From: an uncultured Clostridia bacterium
GTDB lineage: Bacteria > Bacillota > Clostridia > UBA1381
Assembly: GCA_934454035.1 (NCBI GenBank)
Contig: CAKSFY010000047.1
Span: forward strand, 1-15,085
Length of the DNA: 15,085 nucleotides
Reading direction: 5' to 3'
This document shows positions 1-6,242 of this stretch, in pieces (position 1 is the first letter of the stretch; every line of letters begins with the position of its first letter). Below the pieces are notes generated by a model. The model ran no database searches. It was not told the origin of the DNA and worked only from the letters and a program-made list of their open reading frames with translations. The position numbers were made by a program, and so were the translations under genes.

Positions 1-176
1 TCCGCAGACAACGCTCCTTTTTCAACCAGCCTTGCAAGAAATGTGGCTATCGTCGTTCGCTTCCAGCCATTTTCTTCAACGGCTTTCCCGATTGCCGCCG
101 AGCCTATCGGCTCATCTGATTTCCATATAACCTTCATAATTTCGAGCTCCGCTTCACCTATATTAATATTTTTCAT
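1..176 (-). CDS. BlaI/MecI-family transcriptional repressor, partial (N-terminal 58 residues)
   Basis: The visible part is the N-terminal winged-helix DNA-binding domain of the BlaI/MecI/CopY family. The segment reading AELEIMKVIW near residues 8-17 and WKRTTIATFLARL near 41-53 are the family's helix 1 and recognition-helix signatures. ATG at 174-176 is preceded by GGAGG at 184-188 with normal spacing, so the start is well supported. The gene runs off the left edge, so the C-terminal dimerisation and protease-sensitive region cannot be seen. In this family the repressor usually sits next to a BlaR1-type M56 sensor protease, which would lie outside the window. It probably represses itself, because a palindrome overlaps its promoter (see 218-233). 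The inducer is unknown; a beta-lactam role is a family possibility only. Confidence 0.9.
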   Translation of the reverse strand, partial: MKNINIGEAELEIMKVIWKSDEPIGSAAIGKAVEENGWKRTTIATFLARLVEKGALSA

Positions 177-216
177 CAGCACACCTCCAACATATTCTAC
201 TTTTGTCGACATATAT

Positions 217-245
217 AGTCTACCACATTAGACATAGATTGTCAA
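217..245 (-). promoter_or_regulatory. Sigma-A promoter of the BlaI-family gene
   Basis: On the minus strand, a perfect -35 TTGACA (240-245) is followed after exactly 17 nt by a -10 hexamer TAGACT (217-222). The start codon lies about 40 nt downstream. Seen in sequence; activity is inferred. Confidence 0.75.
218..233. promoter_or_regulatory. Putative BlaI-type operator
   Basis: GTCTA-N6-TAGAC is a perfect 5-bp-arm inverted repeat that overlaps the -10 hexamer and the spacer of the preceding promoter. BlaI/MecI/CopY operators are typically short dyads of the ACA-N2-TGT kind flanked by TCTA/TAGA-like bases. The arms fit that pattern and the core is degenerate. Position and family suggest autorepression. 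Confidence 0.55.
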
Positions 246-285
246 GCTATTTTTAAAATTTTTAATATCAGAATTTTAAAGCAGC

Positions 286-327
286 AAAAAAGCGAAGCTA
301 CACAGCATTATACTGTATAGCTTCGCT
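286..327 (-). terminator. Intrinsic terminator of the ctsR-mcsA-mcsB-clpC operon
   Basis: The stem pairs AGCGAAGCTA (291-300) with TAGCTTCGCT (318-327), extended inward by ACAG/CTGT. On the minus strand it is followed at once by a run of T (plus-strand A at 286-291). It lies just after the clpC stop codon and before the blaI-type promoter. Confidence 0.9.
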
Positions 328-344
328 GAAAACATTAACATTTT

Positions 345-2792
345 TTATTTGCCGGCGGCTATAAATTTGCCATCTGCAAAATCCACACTTATATCATCAC
401 CGGATTTAATATTACCGCTGATAATTTCCTCTGAAAGCATATCCTCTATCTTGCTTTGAATAGCTCTTCTGAGCGGACGTGCTCCGTAAACAGGGTCAAA
501 TCCTTCTTTTGCAATTTCAGCTATTGCAGCGTCAGTGAATTCAGCCGTAATTTCGTTAGCAGCAAGACGCTTTTTAAGCTGATCGAGCATAAGCGCTGCA
601 ATCTCTTTAATATTATCCTCGTCCAGTCTGTGGAACACGATTATATCGTCAATTCTGTTTAAGAATTCAGGCTTAAATGCACGCTTTAATTCTTCCATAA
701 CCTTCGATTTAATCTTTTCGTACACATTTTCTTCCGCTTTCTTTTCCTCTTCTTTTGTAAAGCCGAGTTTTGAAGCGGTATTCAGAATTTCCTTTGCTCC
801 CAGGTTAGACGTCATAATAATGATTGTGTTCCGGAAGTCAACACGTCTGCCCTGTGCATCTGTCAATATTCCGTCCTCAAGTATCTGAAGCATGATGTTG
901 AATACATCCGGATGGGCTTTTTCTATTTCATCAAAGAGCAATACCGAATAAGGATGTTTTCTGATTTTTTCAGTCAATTGACCTCCCTCATCATATCCAA
1001 CATATCCCGGAGGTGAACCGATAAATTTAGAAACGGCATGTTTTTCCATATACTCCGACATATCAATTCTTATCATAGCATCCTCCGAACCGAACATGCT
1101 CTCAGCCAATGCCTTTGAAAGCTCGGTCTTGCCGACACCGGTAGGTCCCAGGAACAGGAATGAACCGATAGGACGTTTCGGATCTTTCAGTCCTGCTCTG
1201 CCTCTGCGGATAGCTTTTGCAACCGCGTCTACAGCTTCATTCTGTCCGATTACTCTTGCATGAAGCAGCTGTTCAAGATTTTTAAGCTTTTCGCTTTCTT
1301 CCTCGGCAAGTTTTTTAACCGGGATATTTGTCCAGCCTGATATAATATCTGCAATATCATCAGCTGTTACAACCAAATCCTTTGTGTTGGTTGTCTTTTC
1401 CTTCCACTGTTCGGACTGTGATTTAACCTTTTCGCTCAATTCTTTTTCTTTATCTCTGAGCTCTGCCGCTTTTTCAAAATCCTGCGCCGTTATTGCTTCC
1501 TGCTTGCTCTTTTCGATTGATTTAAGCTTATCTTCGAGCTCTTTCAAATCCTTAGGAGCTGTAAGCGAGGAGAGTTTTTTCTTTGATGATGCTTCATCAA
1601 TCAAGTCGATTGCTTTATCCGGCAAAAATCTGTCGGTGATATATCTTGCCGAAAGCTTTGCTGCGGCTGCCAAGGCTTCATCCGAAATTTTAACATTATG
1701 ATGAGCTTCATATCTGTCGCGCAAGCCTTTCAAAATCTGTTCTGTTTCCTCAACTGTCGGTTCTCCGACCGTAACAGGCTGAAAACGTCTTTCCAGTGCG
1801 GCATCCTTTTCAATATACTTTCTGTACTCTGTAATTGTTGTTGCACCGATTAACTGCAGTTCACCTCTTGCAAGAGACGGCTTCAAAATATTTGATGCGT
1901 CAATTGCTCCCTCTGCCGAGCCTGCACCTACTATGGTGTGAATTTCATCAATGAACAAAACTACATTTCCGGCATTAATTACTTCTTCAACGGCTTTTTT
2001 CAGACGTTCCTCAAATTCGCCTCTGTATTTAGCTCCTGCAACCATAGAGGACAAATCAACCGTCACAAGTCTTTTATCTTTCAAAAGCTCCGGAACATCA
2101 CCGGATGCAATTCTCTGTGCAAGACCTTCAACAACCGCCGTTTTGCCGACACCCGGTTCACCTATAAGACACGGGTTATTTTTTGTTCGTCTTGACAAAA
2201 TCTGGATTACTCTGTCAATTTCACTGCTTCTGCCTATAACAGGGTCAAACTTGTTTTCCTTTGCCATAGCTGTCAAGTCTCTGCCAAATTTGTCAAGCGT
2301 AGGTGTAGATGTGTTTTTATTCGGCTTATGTCCCGAAACCGGCGATACACTTTCTCCGTCAATTGCCTGAACGGTGTTCCTGTAAAAATCTGTCAGATTA
2401 ATTCCGAACGAAGTCAAAAGCTGAGCGCCGACTCCGTCACCGTCACGGATTATAGCCATGAGCAAATGCTCGGTTCCGATATATCCGTGATTCATTTTTT
2501 GCGCTTCCATAGCGCTGATTTCAATAATTTTCTTACTTCTCGGAGTGAGCGAAAGTTCTGTTTGCAGACTAAGCGGCATACCAGCCGGAATGCTCTCGGT
2601 CAGTTTTTCCTTAAGCTGTTCCTCAGTTATTCCGTTATCTGCAAGGACTTTGGCTGCTACTCCGCTGCCTTCTCTTGCAAGCCCCAGCAGCAAATGCTCG
2701 CTGCCTATATATCCATGTCCCAGCTCACAAGCTATATCATGTGCATGACTCAAAGCCATACGTGCTTTTTCTGTAAAATTTGAAAATAACAT
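345..2792 (-). CDS. clpC: ATP-dependent Clp protease ATP-binding subunit ClpC
   Basis: Class I Hsp100 unfoldase that hands proteins, including arginine-phosphorylated ones, to ClpP in the cytoplasm; 815 residues is normal for ClpC. In order: double Clp-N repeat (about 4-145), D1 AAA+ with Walker A GEPGVGKT at 211-218, a UVR-type coiled-coil insert around DFEKAAELRDKEKEL, D2 with Walker A GPTGVGKTE, an LGF tripeptide resembling the ClpP-docking loop, and the D2 small domain. Each N repeat has G-[ST]-E-H with Glu 32 and Glu 108, matching the phosphoarginine-pocket glutamates known in Bacillus ClpC. I chose the ATG at 2792, not the in-frame ATG at 2801. The GAGGAG site sits 9 nt upstream of the former but directly abuts the latter, and homologues begin MLF. 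Last gene of the operon, 36 nt after mcsB. Confidence 0.97.
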   Translation of the reverse strand: MLFSNFTEKARMALSHAHDIACELGHGYIGSEHLLLGLAREGSGVAAKVLADNGITEEQLKEKLTESIPAGMPLSLQTELSLTPRSKKIIEISAMEAQKMNHGYIGTEHLLMAIIRDGDGVGAQLLTSFGINLTDFYRNTVQAIDGESVSPVSGHKPNKNTSTPTLDKFGRDLTAMAKENKFDPVIGRSSEIDRVIQILSRRTKNNPCLIGEPGVGKTAVVEGLAQRIASGDVPELLKDKRLVTVDLSSMVAGAKYRGEFEERLKKAVEEVINAGNVVLFIDEIHTIVGAGSAEGAIDASNILKPSLARGELQLIGATTITEYRKYIEKDAALERRFQPVTVGEPTVEETEQILKGLRDRYEAHHNVKISDEALAAAAKLSARYITDRFLPDKAIDLIDEASSKKKLSSLTAPKDLKELEDKLKSIEKSKQEAITAQDFEKAAELRDKEKELSEKVKSQSEQWKEKTTNTKDLVVTADDIADIISGWTNIPVKKLAEEESEKLKNLEQLLHARVIGQNEAVDAVAKAIRRGRAGLKDPKRPIGSFLFLGPTGVGKTELSKALAESMFGSEDAMIRIDMSEYMEKHAVSKFIGSPPGYVGYDEGGQLTEKIRKHPYSVLLFDEIEKAHPDVFNIMLQILEDGILTDAQGRRVDFRNTIIIMTSNLGAKEILNTASKLGFTKEEEKKAEENVYEKIKSKVMEELKRAFKPEFLNRIDDIIVFHRLDEDNIKEIAALMLDQLKKRLAANEITAEFTDAAIAEIAKEGFDPVYGARPLRRAIQSKIEDMLSEEIISGNIKSGDDISVDFADGKFIAAGK

Positions 2793-2828
2793 AAATGCCA
2801 TCTCCTCTCAAATATCTTAATTTATATA

Positions 2829-3812
2829 TTATTTCTTTAAATCTCTCGTTTTTGCATCCATATCCGAGCCGCCTGAGATAAGTGCAGGTTCGGTTTTTAT
2901 CATAAGTTCAATAAGTGAAGTATTAATTTTTTTATCAATTATACCAAGCGCATTCCCGAGTATTACCGCCGAAATCAATTCTTTTGATTCCTTTGAAGAA
3001 ACTTCTCTTGCATATTTCAAAATTCCGTAAGAACGCCAAGCTTTATCCTCAAGTTCTGCTTTATTTTGCTTCATTAGTTTATTTCTTGCTTCCTTTTCAT
3101 AGCCCTCAATTTGCTTTGCTATATTTTCAACCTTTGCAATCAATTCTTCTTCGGTATACCCCATAGTAATCTGGTTTGAAATCTGGTATAGGTTTCCGAG
3201 TGCCTCCGAACCTTCGCCGTAAATTCCTCTTACAGCTATTCCCAAGCCGCCGGCTGAGGTAATAACCTTTGAAATATCACGCGTATAAGTCAGTGCCGGC
3301 AAATGCATCATAACAGATGCTCTTAAGCCTGTTCCGACGTTTGTCGGGCACGCCGTCAAATATCCGAAATTCTCATCAAATGCATATTCAGCATTTTCTG
3401 CAATAAGATCATCAATTTTATCTGCCGTCTCCCAAGCCTGTTTAAGCTTTAATCCCGAGAGAATAACCTGAACCCTTAAATGATCCTCTTCATTTATCAT
3501 TATGCTCATTGTTCTGTCTTTATTTATAAGTGCCGCACCATATTTGCTTTGTGCCAGATCCGGACTTATAAAATGCTGCTCAATAAGTGCTTGCTTTGTA
3601 ACAGGATTAGTTTTTGACAACTCATAAAATTCAAAATCATTTGCAAGTGCCGAGTTACTTTTAAAAATTGCATTTTTTACATCATCCGACACTTTTTTTG
3701 CATCTTCTGCCGAAATCATATTCGGAAAGACATATTTTTTTAAGTTTCGGGCAATCCTGACTCTTGTGCTTACCATTATATCATTATCGTTTTTTTCACT
3801 GTACCAAATCAT
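2829..3812 (-). CDS. mcsB: Protein-arginine kinase McsB, short C-terminus
   Basis: McsB phosphorylates arginine side chains on CtsR and misfolded proteins, marking them for ClpC-ClpP. It belongs to the guanido-kinase fold family. Motifs seen: VSTRVRIARNL (14-24), the catalytic loop NEEDHLR (107-113), CPTNVGTGLR (155-164) with the family cysteine, and RGIYGEGSEALG (195-206). The length of 327 residues is below the usual 350 or so. The protein ends ...KTRDLKK. In homologues the RDxxRA motif, which forms an allosteric phosphoarginine pocket, lies here and is followed by a further helix, so the chain stops inside that motif. No alternative frame downstream restores it. The start ATG overlaps the mcsA stop as ATGA (3809-3812), implying translational coupling; GGAGG lies within the mcsA end. 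Confidence 0.95.
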   Translation of the reverse strand: MIWYSEKNDNDIMVSTRVRIARNLKKYVFPNMISAEDAKKVSDDVKNAIFKSNSALANDFEFYELSKTNPVTKQALIEQHFISPDLAQSKYGAALINKDRTMSIMINEEDHLRVQVILSGLKLKQAWETADKIDDLIAENAEYAFDENFGYLTACPTNVGTGLRASVMMHLPALTYTRDISKVITSAGGLGIAVRGIYGEGSEALGNLYQISNQITMGYTEEELIAKVENIAKQIEGYEKEARNKLMKQNKAELEDKAWRSYGILKYAREVSSKESKELISAVILGNALGIIDKKINTSLIELMIKTEPALISGGSDMDAKTRDLKK

Positions 3813-4159
3813 TGATTGTCACCTCCGAGTTCTTTCAATTCCTTATGAAGCTTGGCTGCCTTTTCGTAATCCTCCTCAGAAACCGCAAGGGCAATTTCTT
3901 TTTTAAGCTCCTCATACCTTTTCTTTTTCTTCAGTTCTCCTGCACAGCCTGCCGGAATTTTACCGGTGTGTGTGCTGCTCTGGTGAATTTGACGAACCGT
4001 GTTTTCAATCGGTGTGCGAAATGTTTCATAGCAGCTGCTGCATCCGACACGCCCCGTTTTTTGCAGCCTTGAATATGTCATGCCGCATTTAGGACATGTT
4101 TTTTCCTCATAATAAACGGGAAACAAATCAAAAAAATCAGAAAATAAATCAAACATCAT
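3809..4159 (-). CDS. mcsA: McsA, activator of McsB arginine kinase (short form, one zinc finger)
   Basis: McsA activates McsB and tunes CtsR control. This version has 116 residues, while Bacillus-type McsA has about 180. It keeps one four-cysteine zinc finger, C22-x2-C25 and C40-x2-C43, then a TGKIPAG linker (65-71) typical of the family, and a UVR-type coiled coil (about 80-112, with EEDYEKAAKLHKEL). The N-terminal CxxC zinc finger that normally opens McsA is absent and replaced by a short hydrophobic leader (MMFDLFSDFFDLF). AGGAGG at 5 nt (ATG 4159) or 8 nt (ATG 4156) leaves two adjacent Met starts possible; the longer is given. It starts 10 nt after ctsR and overlaps mcsB by 4 nt. TGA is the stop codon. 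Confidence 0.92.
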   Translation of the reverse strand: MMFDLFSDFFDLFPVYYEEKTCPKCGMTYSRLQKTGRVGCSSCYETFRTPIENTVRQIHQSSTHTGKIPAGCAGELKKKKRYEELKKEIALAVSEEDYEKAAKLHKELKELGGDNQ

Positions 4160-4169
4160 AAATTCCTCC

Positions 4170-4610
4170 TCACATAATTGACAAAATCATATTTTTAAGC
4201 ATTGCCGCCCGGGCAATATTTTTATTTGCTCCTGCCGAAGCAAGACTTTTATCGGAAATACCGCTTTTGATTATAGTAAAATCACGCTCGGTAATTTTTC
4301 CTTGTCTCAAAAGGTAAATCAAAAGTGCGTTTGCGTCCGAATAATCGATTTGATTTTCAATCGAAGATAAAACACGTTCAACCGTTTTATCGGTGTTTAT
4401 ACGTTTTATCTTAAGGCAGCCTCCGCCGCCTCTTCTCGATTCGACAATATATCCTCTTTCGGGCGAAAATCTAGTCGATATAACGTAGTTTATTTGAGAC
4501 GGTACACAGTTGAATATTGACGCAAGTTCATTTCTTCCAATCTCAACCCAACTGTCCTCGTCCTTTAAAAGCTCCGTTATAAAACTCTCTATTTTATCGG
4601 TCATACCCAT
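4170..4610 (-). CDS. ctsR: Transcriptional repressor CtsR of class III heat-shock genes
   Basis: CtsR represses clp genes at normal temperature and releases DNA on heating or arginine phosphorylation. The N-terminal winged helix is clear: NELASIFNCVPSQINYVIST (27-46) followed by the glycine-rich wing ESRRGGGG (57-64), whose arginines sense heat and are McsB targets in studied homologues. The C-terminal half (about 75-146) is the helical tetramerisation domain. Length 146 is normal. A GTG at 4619 would add three residues, but it falls inside the GAGGG ribosome site. ATG at 4610 has that site 8-9 nt upstream and is preferred. First gene of the four-gene operon. A matching CtsR box lies just upstream, so the operon is most likely autorepressed. 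Confidence 0.95.
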   Translation of the reverse strand: MGMTDKIESFITELLKDEDSWVEIGRNELASIFNCVPSQINYVISTRFSPERGYIVESRRGGGGCLKIKRINTDKTVERVLSSIENQIDYSDANALLIYLLRQGKITERDFTIIKSGISDKSLASAGANKNIARAAMLKNMILSIM

Positions 4611-4627
4611 TTTATTCACCCTCTTTA

Positions 4628-4650
4628 TTTGACTTTGACTTTCTTTGACC
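4628..4650 (-). promoter_or_regulatory. CtsR operator (tandem heptads plus a third repeat)
   Basis: On the minus strand it reads GGTCAAA-GAA-AGTCAAA, an exact match to the known CtsR box RGTCAAA-N3-RGTCAAA, followed without a gap by a third GTCAAA (4628-4633). It starts about 12 nt downstream of the -10 hexamer, so it covers the early transcribed region and would block initiation or escape. Confidence 0.93.
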
Positions 4651-4662
4651 TTTTATGGCTTT

Positions 4663-4691
4663 ATTATAGCACCGACACTTTGATTTGTCAA
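4663..4691 (-). promoter_or_regulatory. Consensus sigma-A promoter of the ctsR operon
   Basis: Perfect TTGACA (4686-4691) and perfect TATAAT (4663-4668) are separated by 17 nt on the minus strand. This is an optimal vegetative promoter, as expected where control is by repression. The upstream 90 nt to the next hairpin show nothing further recognisable. Confidence 0.93.
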
Positions 4692-4778
4692 TGAAAAATA
4701 TTAACATATTTTATGAACTTTTTATGAACGTAAAAAGCTGATTTCTTAGATTCTTTTAAAGACGTTAACTAAAGACGC

Positions 4779-4825
4779 AAAAAGGAACTGTATAAAAAGT
4801 CGGCAGACTTTTTATACAGTTCCTT
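4779..4825 (-). terminator. Long hairpin terminator after the flavodoxin gene
   Basis: Two perfectly complementary 20-bp arms (4782-4801 and 4806-4825) flank a 4-nt loop, GGCA. On the minus strand the hairpin runs directly into five T residues. It separates the flavodoxin gene from the ctsR promoter. The perfect 20-bp stem is longer than a terminator requires. Confidence 0.85.
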
Positions 4826-4847
4826 CGCAATTTTTATTGCTATAAAA

Positions 4848-5279
4848 TCACACATTTACGGCAGTTTTGCCAAGCTCACGGCACTGTTCAAGACCGGAAT
4901 CATCGGGCATATCGTTAATTATTAAACCCTCACCTCCGATAAGGTTAGCCCCTGCATCCGTAACACGCTTTTCCCAATTACGCATCCACTCGCCGTCACC
5001 CCAGCCGTACGAGCCGAAAAGTGCCACATTCTTGCCGGAGAGCTTTGATTCAAGTTCTGTGAAGAACGGTTCAAATTCATCCTCCTCCAAAACCTCCGCA
5101 CCCATTGCGGGGCAGCCTAAAATAAGAGTATCATATTCAGCGGCAGCGGCAGCCGAAATATCCGATACCGTAAAATAAGCCGTATCGGGATTTACTGATT
5201 TTGCGCCCTCCGATACTGCTCCTGCCATGGCTTCTGTATTTCCTGTACCACTCCAATAAATAATTGCTGTTTTACTCAT
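4848..5279 (-). CDS. Short-chain flavodoxin
   Basis: Small FMN-binding electron carrier of 143 residues. The phosphate-binding loop is SGTGNTE (10-16) after the first beta strand TAIIYW. The GCPAMG and GSYGWGDGEW segments correspond to the two loops that stack on the flavin ring. There is no signal peptide or partner domain, so it is cytoplasmic. The reading frame is open 12 codons further upstream, but ATG 5279 has AGGAGG 9 nt before it and matches family starts, so that one is used. It lies 71 nt downstream of the DUF3793 gene on the same strand, probably co-transcribed. Flavodoxins often replace ferredoxin when iron is short, which would fit the shared control suggested for the promoter at 6056-6084, but this is inference. 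Confidence 0.93.
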   Translation of the reverse strand: MSKTAIIYWSGTGNTEAMAGAVSEGAKSVNPDTAYFTVSDISAAAAAEYDTLILGCPAMGAEVLEEDEFEPFFTELESKLSGKNVALFGSYGWGDGEWMRNWEKRVTDAGANLIGGEGLIINDMPDDSGLEQCRELGKTAVNV

Positions 5280-5315
5280 AATGTAGAACCTCCTGAAAAA
5301 AATTTTATATAACAA

Positions 5316-5335
5316 TTATCGGGCATACCCGATAA
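5316..5335 (-). other. Intercistronic hairpin between DUF3793 and flavodoxin genes
   Basis: TTATCGGG and CCCGATAA form 8-bp arms around a 4-nt loop. On the minus strand it is followed by ATTGTTATAT, not a clean T-run, so it is at best a weak attenuator. It could equally be an mRNA processing or stabilising element that uncouples flavodoxin levels from the upstream gene. Confidence 0.5.
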
Positions 5336-5350
5336 AATTGCCAACTGTTT

Positions 5351-5905
5351 TTATGATGCACAAAATATCTGTGCAAGTGTTTTACCCTGTTCTGTCATAT
5401 GTCTTACAAGAGCTTTTCTGCAAGATTTAAATCTACGGAACAATTTTTCTGCTTCTTCTGCATTTTGATATACCTTCCATTCTCCGTTCAAAAGACAGCC
5501 CTCGTCACGATGATTGATAAAGCAGTATATATCATGCAGAGGATAACCTAAAAACACTCCTATTTCGTGAGGAAAGTTATCACAATCAAGTCTGCTTTTT
5601 AAAACATTCAGGTAATCCGCTGTTTCTCCTGTTTCGGGATAACCGTAACAAGACAAAAAGGCATTGTTATTATAGGTATGTAAATGCTTTTCAAGTACAC
5701 TTTTACGATATACAATTACAAGTGCACGCCTTTCACATTCGCAAAGGATTTCGATATAAATATCTTTGCGGTTAAGCTGATTATTAAGTTTTTCGATGTC
5801 ACTGTGCAGGTCAGGAAAACGAGATTTCTGACAAGCTGCAATATTTGCAGGTTTTATTCCTGCAAGTGCAGGCGCACAGTGATTTGCAAACAGCGTCTCC
5901 AGCAT
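5351..5905 (-). CDS. DUF3793 family protein
   Basis: Recognised as DUF3793 by the opening HCAPALAGIKPANI (residues 9-22), a central ALVIVYRK strand, GVFLGYPLHDIYCFI, and the WKVY...A...F..C...L C-terminal pattern. The family is known mainly from gut Firmicutes and has no established biochemical function. The 184-residue product is soluble, with no membrane helix or signal peptide. Start: ATG 5905 with GGGAGG 5 nt upstream. It is the first gene of a probable two-gene unit with the flavodoxin, behind a strong promoter and two palindromes. Members of this family are often seen near flavodoxins or metal-uptake genes, from general knowledge. A link to iron or redox balance is therefore a reasonable guess and not something shown here. 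Confidence 0.85.
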   Translation of the reverse strand: MLETLFANHCAPALAGIKPANIAACQKSRFPDLHSDIEKLNNQLNRKDIYIEILCECERRALVIVYRKSVLEKHLHTYNNNAFLSCYGYPETGETADYLNVLKSRLDCDNFPHEIGVFLGYPLHDIYCFINHRDEGCLLNGEWKVYQNAEEAEKLFRRFKSCRKALVRHMTEQGKTLAQIFCAS

Positions 5906-5926
5906 AAAGACCTCCCTCTAACATCG

Positions 5927-5942
5927 GTTAGTTAAAACTAAC
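5927..5942. promoter_or_regulatory. Operator copy 2, GTTAGT-N4-ACTAAC
   Basis: GTTAGT (5927-5932), TAAA, ACTAAC (5937-5942); the arms extend to 7 bp (GTTAGTT/AACTAAC). It lies in the leader about 22 nt before the DUF3793 start codon. It shares both arms with the palindrome at 6028-6047, so the same regulator probably binds both. Confidence 0.7.
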
Positions 5943-6027
5943 TAATGTGTAAAAAATATATTCCGCATGTAACTCTTACTGTTTTACGCAGTCGAATTTG
6001 CAACAGAGTTTATTATTCCTCTCACTT

Positions 6028-6047
6028 TAGTTAGTGTACACTAACTA
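6028..6047. promoter_or_regulatory. Operator copy 1, perfect 20-bp palindrome
   Basis: TAGTTAGTGT followed by its exact reverse complement. Its core is GTTAGT-GTAC-ACTAAC. It begins 8 nt downstream of the -10 hexamer of the DUF3793 promoter, so it covers the likely transcription start. The shape fits a dimeric repressor of the TetR or DtxR/IdeR kind; the sequence alone does not decide which. Confidence 0.8.
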
Positions 6048-6055
6048 TGTATATT

Positions 6056-6084
6056 ACTTTATCACAAATTATTGTATTTGTCAA
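6056..6084 (-). promoter_or_regulatory. Promoter of the DUF3793-flavodoxin unit
   Basis: Perfect TTGACA (6079-6084), 17-nt spacer, then TAAAGT (6056-6061) on the minus strand. It gives a leader of about 140 nt before the DUF3793 start. Apart from the two palindromes, no riboswitch-like structure was recognised in the leader. Confidence 0.8.
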
Positions 6085-6130
6085 TATATTTTTACAATTT
6101 TTATATCTGTCTATTTTATTGTAATTAGTA

Positions 6131-6160
6131 AAAGACAGTCCCGTATAAAACGAGACCGCC
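6131..6160 (-). terminator. Terminator after the GH28-like gene
   Basis: A 10-bp stem between 6151-6160 and 6134-6143 (including three G-U pairs in the RNA) with a 7-nt loop, followed on the minus strand by TTTTAC. It lies about 80 nt after the stop codon of the GH28-like gene; those 80 nt hold nothing recognisable. Confidence 0.65.
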
Positions 6161-6242
6161 CTTAACTGATTCATATTTGCTTGTTTTTCTTCTTTTTAAA
6201 ACATGAGGAATTTACTAGACCCTTTAATTTCTGCGTTTTCAG

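Noticed and set aside
1951..2370. Long plus-strand frames opposite clpC and other genes
   Set aside because: They are antisense to strongly conserved coding sequence, lack ribosome sites and show serine/phenylalanine-rich composition typical of reverse-strand shadows.
4782..4825. Insertion-sequence end or MITE
   Set aside because: No flanking direct repeats or transposase were seen; placement right after a stop codon with a T-run explains it as a terminator.
5943..6027. Riboswitch or second promoter in the DUF3793 leader
   Set aside because: No known aptamer pattern and no paired -35/-10 hexamers of good quality could be found between the two palindromes.
6031..6174. 47-codon open frame on the minus strand from ATG 6174
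   Set aside because: It runs through a terminator hairpin, the TTGACA promoter and into the palindrome, has no good ribosome site and no protein-like conservation signal.
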